Under the pieces are notes generated by a model. It made no database searches and had not been told where the DNA came from. It saw only the letters and a list, made by a program, of their open reading frames with translations. Made by a program: the position numbers and the translations under genes. A stretch of DNA of 64,000 bases from Alphaproteobacteria bacterium BRH_c36 (GTDB lineage: Bacteria; Pseudomonadota; Alphaproteobacteria; Rhizobiales; Hyphomicrobiaceae), in contig LOEV01000075.1 of NCBI GenBank assembly GCA_001516065.1, positions 1-64,000 of the forward strand, in the 5' to 3' direction. Shown in pieces: positions 44,068 through 52,731 of this stretch. Position 1 is the first letter of the stretch, and each line of letters starts with the position of its first letter.

Positions 44068-44213
44068 ACTGTCGCCAGCTCCCGACAAAAATGTCGCCAC
44101 CTGCCGACACGAAGGTCGCAGCCTTCCGACAAAAATGTCGTTTATACATATTAGTTTACACTTTAGATTACAGAAAAGATTTCAAAACCCAATCAAATAA
44201 GAAATGTGGATAA
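44068..44213. other. Candidate replication origin
   Basis: Combines three tandem 22-bp repeats, an AT-rich stretch (44140-44205) and a perfect DnaA box (TGTGGATAA at 44205-44213, TTATCCACA on the minus strand). It follows the HTH gene. The remainder up to 44430 is AT-rich or unremarkable with no gene. Confidence 0.55.
44079..44144 (+). repeat. Three tandem 22-bp iteron-like repeats
   Basis: Units 44079-44100, 44101-44122 and 44123-44144 share CTNCCGACANNAANGTCG; each has the inverted core CGACA...TGTCG. A half unit precedes them at 44068-44078. Iterons are bound by replication initiators. The same bases can be read as a Lys/Ser/Thr-rich peptide repeat after the stop of the HTH gene. Confidence 0.6.
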
Positions 44214-44435
44214 CCACAATCATTTCCAAAGGGCCTTCGTAATCCGACAAGAATGAAGCGTTTGAGAAGCAGGAGCGCGTCCAGACAAGCCCCGACAGCG
44301 CACAGAATCAATTCTCACGCGATTAAAAGCGACACCCGCCGATTTCCCTTATTGAGAACATAACGTCGCTCTCGGGGCATCACAGAGCCTCATGTGCCGA
44401 TCTCGGCTGAGCGAGTAGGGAAGTGCAGCGCGGTA

Positions 44436-44452
44436 TGCTATAATTTCTAGAT
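44436..44452 (+). promoter_or_regulatory. Extended -10 box before the 53-aa gene
   Basis: TGCTATAAT (TATAAT at 44439-44444), then 8 nt, then ATG at 44453. No Shine-Dalgarno sequence. Third case of this arrangement in the island. Confidence 0.5.
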
Positions 44453-44614
44453 ATGGAACACGTTCAAACAAACAACAACGAACGTACGGATAATGAGCTT
44501 TTAGATGTTATTTACGAGCCAATTTACAACAGCCCTATCGTCGACATGACCTACAACCATAATCTGCCGGTGATCCAGCTTGTCGAAGATCAGGAGGTAT
44601 CAGAAATTCAGTGA
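44453..44614 (+). CDS. Small acidic protein, 53 aa
   Basis: MEHVQTNNNERTDNELLDV opens an acidic peptide with YEPIYNSPIVDMTY and a QLVEDQEVSEIQ end. Unknown. It is supported by an ideal extended -10 placed 8 nt before the ATG. Confidence 0.5.
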   Translation: MEHVQTNNNERTDNELLDVIYEPIYNSPIVDMTYNHNLPVIQLVEDQEVSEIQ

Positions 44615-44695
44615 GATTTAGCTTCCAAGCGACGATGGGTCGTAAATCATAAATTGCACTAAACCGCTATCGCGGTAGCAGCCCGGCTTCCGATG

Positions 44696-44941
44696 TCACA
44701 CTTCATCTTTGCCGCAGCAGGTGGCCGAACCGAGGCTCAAGCGTTCTTCTTGGATCGGCGGGCACGGAACATCGCCGTATGAGCAATAGACACAGCAGTC
44801 GCCCTTCTTTGGCTTCAGCTGAACGCCACATTTCTCGCAAACATACAGATACTGGCAGGCGTCCGTCGGCATCGTTCCTGTCCAGCGATGGCCGCACTCC
44901 GGGCATGTGATCGTCGAGTTGAACTGGATCATATCATTCAT
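44696..44941 (-). CDS. Zinc-ribbon protein with GDCCVYCSYG motif
   Basis: 81 residues from MNDMIQFNS. Two CXXC pairs (CPECGH, CEKCG) make a zinc ribbon, followed by GDCCVYCSYGDVPCPPIQ, a conserved signature of small proteins on mobile and metal-related DNA. Function unknown. It lies outside the two IS91-type genes and reads the other way. Confidence 0.7.
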   Translation of the reverse strand: MNDMIQFNSTITCPECGHRWTGTMPTDACQYLYVCEKCGVQLKPKKGDCCVYCSYGDVPCPPIQEERLSLGSATCCGKDEV

Positions 44942-45166
44942 TTCTCGCGCTCCGCCATTTGGTGCTGCTTCCACCCCTCGGCACATTCAGCCGGCGGATA
45001 CCCTGCAGCAGGGAATGGCTCAACAGAGCCGTTTCGTAAGGGTCGCACAAGATTTCCTTTGCGACCCATAACGTGCCCGACCTCCACTGTCGTTCTAGGC
45101 TAACGGCATGGTTACGACTTTGCATGCTCGATTGCGTCTCCATTCGCTTCAAAAAGGAGACGATCG

Positions 45167-46030
45167 ATGCCACGGACCATTACGCCCTTACGCCAGCGCA
45201 TGCTCGAAGACATGGCTCTCCGGAACATGTCGCCCAACACGCAGAAGGTCTACGTCTACGCCGTGGCGAACTTCGCCCGCTTTTTCGGAGTATCGCCAGA
45301 CAAGCTCGGTCTTGAGGACATTCGGCTCTACAGATTGCATCTTATCGAGCGCGGGCTCAAAGCGACTTCGATCAATCCGATCGTCGGCGCGCTGCGCTTC
45401 TTCTATGGCGTCACTCTGGACCGTAAGGACATCGCAACCGATATCCCATTCGCACGCAAGGAGGATACACTCCCGGCCGTGCTCTCCGCTTCTGAGGTCA
45501 TGCAGCTCCTAGAGGCGGTCAGCAGTCTCAAGATGCGTGTGGCGCTGACGACGACATACGCTGCTGGATTGCGCGTATCCGAAGTCGTGACGCTCATGGC
45601 TAAGGACGTCAACAGCCGGCGCATGGTCCTTCACGTCCGCCAAGCCAAGGGACGCAAGGATCGCTACACATTACTCTCCGACCAGTTGCTTCTGATCCTG
45701 CGCCGCTACTACAAGATCTCACGACCGCAGCTTTATCTGTTCCCTGGCTCCGAGCCTTCACAGCCGCTGTCAACGCGTGCTGTGCAGCGTGCCTGCCGCA
45801 AGGCAGCCGACGAGGCCGGTCTCGGTAACAACGTTACCGTCCATACCTTGCGCCACAGCTTTGCAACCCACCTTTTGGAACAGGGCGTCGATATCCGGGT
45901 GATCCAACAACTTCTCGGCCACCGACATATCACCTCGACGGCACGCTACGCCCAGGTCGCAACGGATGCCATTCGACAGATCCAAAGTCCGCTGGAAAGA
46001 CTCATAATCGACGAGAATCTGGCTTCGTGA
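45167..46030 (+). CDS. Tyrosine recombinase of the IS91-type element
   Basis: 287 residues, AAAAGGAG before the ATG. N-terminal SAM-like core-binding domain (MSPNTQKVYVYAVANFARFF), then the catalytic domain with Arg in AAGLRVSEVV, HTLRHSFATHLL, LGHRHITSTARY. All R-H-R-Y residues are present. XerD-like. Confidence 0.9.
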   Translation: MPRTITPLRQRMLEDMALRNMSPNTQKVYVYAVANFARFFGVSPDKLGLEDIRLYRLHLIERGLKATSINPIVGALRFFYGVTLDRKDIATDIPFARKEDTLPAVLSASEVMQLLEAVSSLKMRVALTTTYAAGLRVSEVVTLMAKDVNSRRMVLHVRQAKGRKDRYTLLSDQLLLILRRYYKISRPQLYLFPGSEPSQPLSTRAVQRACRKAADEAGLGNNVTVHTLRHSFATHLLEQGVDIRVIQQLLGHRHITSTARYAQVATDAIRQIQSPLERLIIDENLAS

Positions 46031-46037
46031 GCCGACG

Positions 46038-47237
46038 ATGCCCCACTCAAATCTGGAGGTGGCGGACATCTTCCGCCGCCACGGTCAGGCTTGGCGTGCC
46101 GCCAACGCGCAGCATCTGAGCCGCACGCAGCGGCGCGTCATGACGGCGATCGAGATCTGTCGAACAGCCGAACTCGGCGGTCATGTCGAGCGCTGCGAAG
46201 ACTGCGCACACACTCGCATTGCCTATAACTCCTGTCGCAACCGCCACTGCCCAAAGTGCCAGTGGCGGGCAGCCGAAGCATGGCTGGAGGCGCGCAGGGC
46301 CGAGCTGCTGCCGGTACCCTATTTCCACGTTGTGTTCACGCTGCCAGCAGCACTGCGCCCGATCGCCTACCAGAACAAGGACAAGGTCTACGGCCTCCTG
46401 TTCAAGGCCGCAGCCGAGACACTAACCACGATCGCCGCCGACAAGAAACACTTGGGCGCCAATATCGGCGTCACCGCTGTGCTGCATACGTGGGGACAGA
46501 ACCTTGACCATCATCCGCACGTGCATTGCATCGTGCCAGGCGGCGGCATTTCAACAGAAGGTAATCGTTGGGTATCGTGCAGACCCAATTTCTTCCTGCC
46601 GGTGCGTGTGCTGTCACGTCTGTTCCGGCGCCTGTTTCTCGAAGGCTTGAAGAGGCTGCACGTTGCCGGAGACCTCCGATTCTTTAGTGATCTGTCCGAA
46701 CTTGGAGATACCGCCGCTTTCGAAGAGTTTCTGGCGCTGCAGCGGCGAACAGAATGGGTGGTTTACGCAAAAGAACCGTTTGCTGGCCCAAAGCAGGTGC
46801 TGGCCTATCTCGCCCGTTACACCCATCGGGTCGCGATCTCCAACCGCCGCCTTGTCTCCCTTGGCGACGATCACGTCCATTTCCGATGGCAAGACTACCG
46901 CGCGAACGGACGGACCAAACACAAGATCATGGAGCTTACCCCTGGGGAGTTCATGCGCCGATTTCTGCTCCACGTTCTGCCCGACCGTTTCCACCGAATC
47001 CGGCATTATGGTCTGTTTGCAAACTCTCATCGGGCGCAAATGCTTGCGCGCTGCCGCGAACTTCTCAAGCAGACGATCGATACCCAACCAACCGTTGAGA
47101 ACGAGGAACAACAGGCAAACGCAGAACCTCCCCCCTGCCCTTGTTGCGGCGGTCGCATGAAGATCATCGAGACATTCGAACGCGGACGCACGCCGCGCTC
47201 CGTCCGCCCATCGCCCGAAATCCTCGATACATCATGA
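46038..47237 (+). CDS. IS91-family HUH transposase
   Basis: 399 residues. N-terminal zinc finger (CEDCAHTRIAYNSCRNRHCP), the HUH motif in HHPHVHCIVPGGG, and the tyrosine motif YLARYTHRVAISNRRL. Cys-rich segment CPCCGG near the end. A rolling-circle transposase that can mobilise neighbouring DNA. Confidence 0.9.
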   Translation: MPHSNLEVADIFRRHGQAWRAANAQHLSRTQRRVMTAIEICRTAELGGHVERCEDCAHTRIAYNSCRNRHCPKCQWRAAEAWLEARRAELLPVPYFHVVFTLPAALRPIAYQNKDKVYGLLFKAAAETLTTIAADKKHLGANIGVTAVLHTWGQNLDHHPHVHCIVPGGGISTEGNRWVSCRPNFFLPVRVLSRLFRRLFLEGLKRLHVAGDLRFFSDLSELGDTAAFEEFLALQRRTEWVVYAKEPFAGPKQVLAYLARYTHRVAISNRRLVSLGDDHVHFRWQDYRANGRTKHKIMELTPGEFMRRFLLHVLPDRFHRIRHYGLFANSHRAQMLARCRELLKQTIDTQPTVENEEQQANAEPPPCPCCGGRMKIIETFERGRTPRSVRPSPEILDTS

Positions 47238-47419
47238 GCCGCTGCCGGACAGACAAAGCACGTAACGATGTCCCGCCTGGTTGGCTTTTGACCGGGACCC
47301 CTATCGCTCGTCCCCGCGACCACAAACGCGCTTGCCGCTCGAACAGTGCCACCGACAAACCGGTCAGCCGAAAGCTCTGGAACCACGATGCGGGCACCGA
47401 CCACCCACTTCTACCGCTG

Positions 47420-47578
47420 TTATGGGGATCGATAATTCTGCTCGTGCCACCCTACAAAACGACGATCATTGAACAATCCCCATAGGCTATCACGCGCCGC
47501 CCGCGGTTTCGTGCAATAGAGTTTCTGCAACGCCTTCAGCACTGCAGAGCACGTGCTCTTCGTTACCGCGTCCGACAT
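47420..47578 (-). CDS. Possible small gene at IS91 right end
   Basis: 52 residues from ATG 47578 with GGAGG about 8 nt before. MSDAVTKSTCSAVLKALQKL is followed by a basic tail. It spans the terminal inverted repeat, so it may be chance. Not recognised. The rest of 47238-47746 shows no other gene. Confidence 0.3.
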   Translation of the reverse strand: MSDAVTKSTCSAVLKALQKLYCTKPRAARDSLWGLFNDRRFVGWHEQNYRSP

Positions 47579-47730
47579 CGCAGAAACCTCCTAATTGTGC
47601 GACGCTGGACATATCGCTCAACAGAGCCCTTTCCTGCTACTTCATTCGCTTCATAAATATTGTCCGAATTATATAATTCCAGTTCCGCCTTTTCCCAGGC
47701 CACCATTGCATTGCAAAAACCAGCTACTGT

Positions 47731-47746
47731 TGTATCATTCTCATAT
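47731..47746 (+). promoter_or_regulatory. -10 box 8 nt before the 67-aa gene
   Basis: TG-TATCAT (TATCAT at 47733-47738), then 8 nt, then ATG at 47747. Fourth case of the leaderless arrangement. Confidence 0.45.
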
Positions 47747-47950
47747 ATGGCTGAAATCACTATCAAACTATATAAGGCTCTGCTCGCTGCCGGCGTTGAT
47801 GAGCCAACTGCCTCAACCGTATCTGAAGAAGTTGAAGGCCGCGACAAAGCCATCGCGCTGCTCACCGCGAGGGTCAACATGGTCCTTGCGCTCAATGTCG
47901 CTATGTTCGCTGGCGTGCTGGTCTTACTGCTCGATAAACTCATCGGCTAA
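47747..47950 (+). CDS. Small C-tail membrane protein, 67 aa
   Basis: MAEITIKLYKALLAAGVDEP, then a helix with EEVEGRDKAIALLTARVNM and a C-terminal membrane segment (LNVAMFAGVLVLLLDKLIG). Resembles in plan the CCDC90/DUF1640-like small proteins with a coiled coil and a C-terminal anchor; family not certain. Belongs to the same island as the 44453 gene. Confidence 0.55.
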   Translation: MAEITIKLYKALLAAGVDEPTASTVSEEVEGRDKAIALLTARVNMVLALNVAMFAGVLVLLLDKLIG

Positions 47951-48521
47951 TTTTCAACGACAGAGCACAAGAGCGGCACCGCTGAGGCAATTAATTGCCA
48001 GAACGCGTCCTGGACCTGCTTCCATCGCAAGATCGCGATTTGACCCAGATCCTCCCCTAACCCGGCCGTAGTCGTGTCCGCAGCTCATCAGGTTGCGTGA
48101 GCCCTGCCGTTACGGGTAATCGTCTCCGTCGGGCCATATTGAGTCATCACACCATGATCTCCCCGCAGACTTGGCCATCGAAACTTGATCCCAGAAGCTG
48201 CCATCGATCGATCTCGGCTTGACCGGGCCGAAACGGCGCCCGAAAATGTCGGTAATCGGTGGTAGTCCGGTCGTCAACATTTCGGGCTGAAGTGCACCGC
48301 CGAGTTCGCGTTGCCGGGAGCAATCCGCATGGCGGCCGCTGCACCCTGAAAGCAGAAAGTCAGCGCACGACGCGAATGACCCACTACGGACTCTGTGCTC
48401 GTGCGCAACACTCATGTGGCAGATGGAGTCGCGTGCGGGTAGCCTCGACTTTGCAGCGCACAATTCTCCCGGGTCAGCCGCCCGCATGGTTCTCGTCAGC
48501 TTTACCTCCGAGACGGTTTTC
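47951..48521. other. 571-bp stretch with no supported gene
   Basis: Open frames on both strands are short or poor in composition. Part of it (48110-48521) is the 5' exon side of the group II intron; a minus-strand frame (LTRTMRAADPGELCAAK) lies here but I cannot assign it. Confidence 0.4.
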
Positions 48522-48888
48522 GTGTGCGCCGGGAGACCGGCAAGAAGTAGGAGGTGCAAGTCCTCTGCAGTGAAGGATTAGCGAACCACACTGGCCCCGA
48601 GTCATGCGCAGGCGTCCGTGAGGGCGGCGGCGAAGCGTTGACAGGGGAGTGCATAGGCCAGCCATGGAGCCGCGAAATGGTCTTTTCCCGGGTGCCGACG
48701 CCGTACGAAAGTCGGAAGGCAACACAGATGGGCGCGTCAATCGCGAGTGCCCGGCTGACCCGGTGCGGTCAGAGACCCTGGCATGTGCAGACGCTTCTTG
48801 TGCGGGAACCGGGAGATCTCGCGCGTCGGTCGGCGGCGCCCTCACGGGTGTCGGCCGGCCCGCATCGGGAAGGCAGGTGCCGAAGCCG

Positions 48889-50376
48889 ATGATGAACGAC
48901 CGCGAGAAGTCACACTCCGCCATAGTAGCTGCGAAGCCGACGAACAACGCCGCGGTGTCCAAAACCGCGGCCGCGGAGCCGGTGGAGCCAAGGGCGGGGA
49001 CCAAGAGGAACACGGGTGAGCAAAGCACGCACCGGACTCTGAGCCGGGCTCGCGTGACCCAGGCGCTCAGCCGTGTACGGCAAGCCGCAAGGCAACGGAA
49101 GAAGGAGAGGTTCACCTCGCTCCTCCATCACATCAGCGTCAACCTGCTCCGGGAATCGTTCCTCGCGCTCAAGCGCGATGCCGCCCCTGGCGCCGATGGC
49201 GTCACGTGGAAGGCCTACGCTGCTGATCTCGAGTGCAACCTCGTCGATCTGCATGCACGGGTTCATCGGGGAGCCTATCGGGCGCAACCGTCTCGCCGGA
49301 CGTATATTCCGAAGGCGGATGGCAAGCAGCGCCCGCTGGCGGTGGCGGCACTCGAGGACAAGATCGTCCAGAGAGCGGCCGCCGCGGTGCTGAACTCGAT
49401 CTACGAGGAGGACTTCCTCGGGTTCAGCTACGGGTTCCGGCCGGGGCGCGGACAGCACGATGCGCTGGACGCTCTTGCGGTTGGGATCACCAGTAAGAAG
49501 GTGTGCTTCATTCTCGACGCCGATGTGCGCTCGTTCTTTGATTCGGTCAGTCAGTCCTGGCTCGTCCGTTTCCTGGAGCACCGCATCGGCGACCCGCGCA
49601 TCATCCGCCTGATCAGCAAGTGGCTGAAGGCGGGTGTTCTGGAGGACGGGATCGTCACGACGAGTGAGACGGGGACGGGGCAGGGCTCGGTGATCTCGCC
49701 GTTACTGGCCAACGTCTATCTTCACTACGTGTTCGACCTCTGGGCCAATCGCTGGCGACAGCGGGAGGCCAAGGGTGACATGGTCATCGTGAGGTATGCC
49801 GACGACATCGTCGTCGGTTTCCAGCATGAGCATGAAGCTCGGCGCTTCTGGGATGCAATGCGCGGTCGTTTTGAGGAGTTCGCGCTATCGCTTCATCCGC
49901 ACAAGACACGCCTCATGGAGTTTGGACGCTTCGCGGCGTACAGACGCGCAAGGCGCGGTCTTGGCAAACCGGAGACCTTCAATTTCCTGGGTTTCACCCA
50001 CATATCCGGGCGCTCGCGTCGCGGCACATTCCAACTGCAGCGCCACACCCGGCGCGACCGTATGCGAGCACGGCTCAAGGAGATCAAGGAGGAGTTGCGA
50101 CGGCGCATGCACCAGCCGATCCCTGTGCAAGGGCGTTGGCTGGCGCAGGTCGTCAGAGGATACTTTGCCTATCACGCCGTTCCTACGAACGCGCGCAAGA
50201 TGGGCGCTTTCCGACGTCATGTGGTCCGTCTCTGGTTGCGCACGCTGCGGCGACGCAGCCAGCGCCGCGGTCTAACGTGGGACCGGATCGACCGACTGGC
50301 GGACAAGTGGCTCCCGAAACCGAAAATCCTTCACCCCTGGCCGGACCAGCGCTTCGCCGTCAGACACTCAAGGTAA
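48889..50376 (+). CDS. ltrA: Group II intron reverse transcriptase/maturase
   Basis: 495 residues from ATG 48889; the longer frame from 48649 lies in the intron RNA domains. RT blocks include KRDAAPGADGVTWKAY, FSYGFRPGRGQHDALDAL, and the catalytic MVIVRYADDIVVGF. Maturase domain X and a C-terminal basic region follow. An HNH endonuclease is not seen, so it may use an RT-only or lagging-strand priming route. The stop overlaps the start of domain V. Confidence 0.88.
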   Translation: MMNDREKSHSAIVAAKPTNNAAVSKTAAAEPVEPRAGTKRNTGEQSTHRTLSRARVTQALSRVRQAARQRKKERFTSLLHHISVNLLRESFLALKRDAAPGADGVTWKAYAADLECNLVDLHARVHRGAYRAQPSRRTYIPKADGKQRPLAVAALEDKIVQRAAAAVLNSIYEEDFLGFSYGFRPGRGQHDALDALAVGITSKKVCFILDADVRSFFDSVSQSWLVRFLEHRIGDPRIIRLISKWLKAGVLEDGIVTTSETGTGQGSVISPLLANVYLHYVFDLWANRWRQREAKGDMVIVRYADDIVVGFQHEHEARRFWDAMRGRFEEFALSLHPHKTRLMEFGRFAAYRRARRGLGKPETFNFLGFTHISGRSRRGTFQLQRHTRRDRMRARLKEIKEELRRRMHQPIPVQGRWLAQVVRGYFAYHAVPTNARKMGAFRRHVVRLWLRTLRRRSQRRGLTWDRIDRLADKWLPKPKILHPWPDQRFAVRHSR

Positions 50377-50410
50377 GAACCGGATGCGGGAATCCCGCCC
50401 GTCCGGGTCT
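50376..50410 (+). ncRNA. Group II intron domain V
   Basis: AGAaCCGGAtGCGG-GAAT-CCGC-cCGTCCGGgTCT folds into the ~34-nt catalytic hairpin, with the bulge in the expected place. It is needed for splicing. Confidence 0.7.
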
Positions 50411-50667
50411 GTGCGGGGGGCGGCTGGCAACAGCCGTCCCTACCGCGATTCTCCTTGGCGCTCCGGGCCAAAAGGGTGAATGGCGGTCTCGGCGATCTTG
50501 ACGTGGCTGCTTCTCCGCTAGCTGATGCGATAGCGGACAATCGTCTTGCTGTTGCAGGTTATGCAAGAAGCACCCAGTCCGCCAACCAAGTGCTGCGGTC
50601 GTGGCTTATGGTGAATATTGTCAGTGCTGCTTCTGCTTCATCCCAGCAACACTTCCGAACCGTTTGA

Positions 50668-51213
50668 ATGGCTGCACAAGTCTTGCGGCTTGACAAGCAT
50701 TGGCGAACGATGTCTCGTCCAGCAATGACATTCGCACCGCCACAAAGACGGTTGTATGCGACGCTGCGGCGCGTCTTGGCGAGCCTTCTGGTTTGCCTGA
50801 TGCTGCCTGGCTCGATTGCTGACGCCAGTTCATTCGTGTGGTGCTTTTCAGATAGCGGGCACTTCGCCATCGAAGCATGCACCGGTCCAGTATGCCACGG
50901 GGACCAACTCGATCGCGCCAAGGGTCAATTTGGCGAGCAGGCTGAACGGGCCCGGCTCATCGAGCAACACCACGCGGATTGCGTTGACGTCAAGTTACTG
51001 CCCACTGCGGCTTTGGCCAGCGCTCGATCGGCCAACTTCGTTGGCGAAATTCTCGATTTTGACGAGGCTGTACCGCCACATCTGGTGCCGTATAATTCAC
51101 ACATTACAGCGCTTCTTAATTCAGCCTCCAGTTCTAGTGCCCGGTCGACAATCGATTGTCGGCGGACGAATCCAATCGTTCTGCTTCGGCGCGTTACCGT
51201 TCTTCGAATCTGA
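50668..51213 (+). CDS. CzcI-like leader protein of the czc operon
   Basis: Up to 181 residues (ATG 50710 would give 167). Signal peptide near residues 30-52, then SSFVWCFSDSGHFAIEACTG, CHGDQ and HHADCVDVKLLPT: Cys and His motifs shared by proteins upstream of many czcCBA operons. Tail ILRRVTVL-type basic end (LLRRVTVLRI). Regulatory or metal-binding role inferred from position 100 bp before czcC. No clear ribosome site. Confidence 0.55.
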   Translation: MAAQVLRLDKHWRTMSRPAMTFAPPQRRLYATLRRVLASLLVCLMLPGSIADASSFVWCFSDSGHFAIEACTGPVCHGDQLDRAKGQFGEQAERARLIEQHHADCVDVKLLPTAALASARSANFVGEILDFDEAVPPHLVPYNSHITALLNSASSSSARSTIDCRRTNPIVLLRRVTVLRI

Positions 51214-51312
51214 CACTCCCCACTCATGACGAAGTGTGTCGCATCGGCGAGAACCAGCTTAAGCTGGCCCTCCTCCGGGCGGCCTCATTACGCATGACTG
51301 GGAGAGATCACC

Positions 51313-52689
51313 TTGCCGCGAATAGATGGTCGATTTTATCTGCTGCTGGCGATGCTGTGCGGGCTGCTTAGCCTCGGCGGCTGCTCGGGCGCGATGACGG
51401 ATGTTACTGGTGCAAAGGTTGCGGGGGCCGTCTACCGGGCCCCTCCTCTGGATCCGACCCGAACGTCTTCTCAGAATGAGGGGTGGCAATACGATGTGAT
51501 TGCGCCAAAACTCCCCTTCGACGCCGATTTGACCCTCCGCGAAGCGATTAACAGAGCTTTAAGATATAGCCCGGCCTTGCAGGCAGCGTCGCTGGAGGTC
51601 GAAGCCAAACTCGGAGTAGCGGCACAAGCGGCCGTTCGACCAAATCCCGTCCTATCGCTTGATGTTGAAAATTTCGGTGGCACCGGAGATCTCGGCGGGC
51701 TTAACTCCGCAGAAGGAACGTTGGCCCTCTCGCAATTGGTCGAGCTTGGCGGAAAACGCTACAGACGGCTGGCCGTTGCCAATCTGGATCGCGCCGTTTC
51801 GGTATGGGACTTCGAAGCAGCCCGCCTTCGCGTCATCCGCGAAACGGCTGAAGCTTTTATTGATGCACTCGCAATCCAGGAAGCGATCGCACGCTCGACG
51901 GAAGCGAACAGGATAGCCCGTGAACTGGAGCGGGATGTTCAGGCACGTGTCGACGCCGGTCAGGCAAACCCTATCGAGATTCAGCGTACGCGACCCATGG
52001 TCGCCAATACTCTCGTTAGGCTTGAATCGGAGCGCGCGCGGCTCGAACCGACGAAGCGGCGGCTGGCCAGTATGTGGGGGCAGTCTCGACCTGATTTTGC
52101 GAGGGTCTCGGGGAACTTCTCACGAACGACGCGTGTGCGCTCGATCGATGCGGTCTTAGGCGAACTCGAAAGCAACCCAGACGTCGCCAGATGGAGCGAT
52201 GAGATCGCCCGGCGCGATGCAGTTGTCGAGCTCGAGCTGGCGAAATCTGTGCCCGACATCACTCTTGGGGCTGGTGTCAGACGACTCAATGACACCAACG
52301 ATACGGCTCTTGTCGCAAGCGCATCGTTGCCTTTGCCGATCTTCGACCGCAACTCGGGCAATATAGCAGCTGCCGAAGCGCGCCTGTCGAAGGCTGAATA
52401 TGAGCGTAGCTCTTCGTTGGCCACACTGCGCGTCATGGTCCTCTCTGCCTACGAAGATCTGGCAAGCTCAGCGGCTGAGGTGCGCGCCTTGGCCGATGAT
52501 GTGGTGCCGCCAGCTCGATCAGCATATCGGGCGGTTCAAACAAGCTTCAAGGCGGGGGCTTCCCAGCTGCTGGACGTTCTTGATGCACGACGCGTGCTGT
52601 TTGAAGCAGAACTCAATCTCATACGTGCCCAGGCCAATTTCGAGAAGGCCAAGGCTCGGATTGAGGGGCTCACGGGCCGAAAAATCTAA
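51313..52689 (+). CDS. czcC: CzcC-like outer-membrane efflux lipoprotein
   Basis: 458 residues from TTG 51313 with GGGAGAG before it. Lipoprotein signal (LSLGGC), then two TolC repeats (LTLREAINRALRYSPALQAA; later SAAEVRALADDVVPPARSAY). The outer-membrane channel of a CzcCBA-type pump. Part of czcC, His-rich peptide, czcB, czcA. Confidence 0.85.
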   Translation: MPRIDGRFYLLLAMLCGLLSLGGCSGAMTDVTGAKVAGAVYRAPPLDPTRTSSQNEGWQYDVIAPKLPFDADLTLREAINRALRYSPALQAASLEVEAKLGVAAQAAVRPNPVLSLDVENFGGTGDLGGLNSAEGTLALSQLVELGGKRYRRLAVANLDRAVSVWDFEAARLRVIRETAEAFIDALAIQEAIARSTEANRIARELERDVQARVDAGQANPIEIQRTRPMVANTLVRLESERARLEPTKRRLASMWGQSRPDFARVSGNFSRTTRVRSIDAVLGELESNPDVARWSDEIARRDAVVELELAKSVPDITLGAGVRRLNDTNDTALVASASLPLPIFDRNSGNIAAAEARLSKAEYERSSSLATLRVMVLSAYEDLASSAAEVRALADDVVPPARSAYRAVQTSFKAGASQLLDVLDARRVLFEAELNLIRAQANFEKAKARIEGLTGRKI

Positions 52690-52731
52690 TCTCAACCACT
52701 CGTAAAAAACCACTCGTAAAGGAGACCACCC

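Larger units (their letters stand above)
45167..47484 (+). mobile_element. IS91-type element with tyrosine recombinase
   Basis: Two genes 7 bp apart (tyrosine recombinase, HUH transposase). Right end marked by the 9-bp inverted repeat TATGGGGAT/ATCCCCATA at 47421-47429 and 47476-47484, a candidate terminal hairpin region. IS91 elements make no target duplication, so the left end, somewhere in 44640-45160, is not fixed. Confidence 0.65.
48522..50443 (+). mobile_element. Group II intron
   Basis: 5' end GTGTGCGCCGGGAG fits the GUGYG consensus at 48522. An intron-encoded reverse transcriptase fills the middle. Domain V follows the stop, then a hairpin (GGGGGGCGGCTGGCAACAGC...) as domain VI, ending CTAC at 50443. 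Both ends are estimated from consensus. Confidence 0.75.

Noticed and set aside
44079..44144. CRISPR array
   Set aside because: The three repeats are directly tandem with no spacers and have variable centres; iterons fit better.
48110..48559. Minus-strand 149-codon frame
   Set aside because: It crosses the intron 5' end, so its start lies in intron sequence; the rest matches nothing I recognise.
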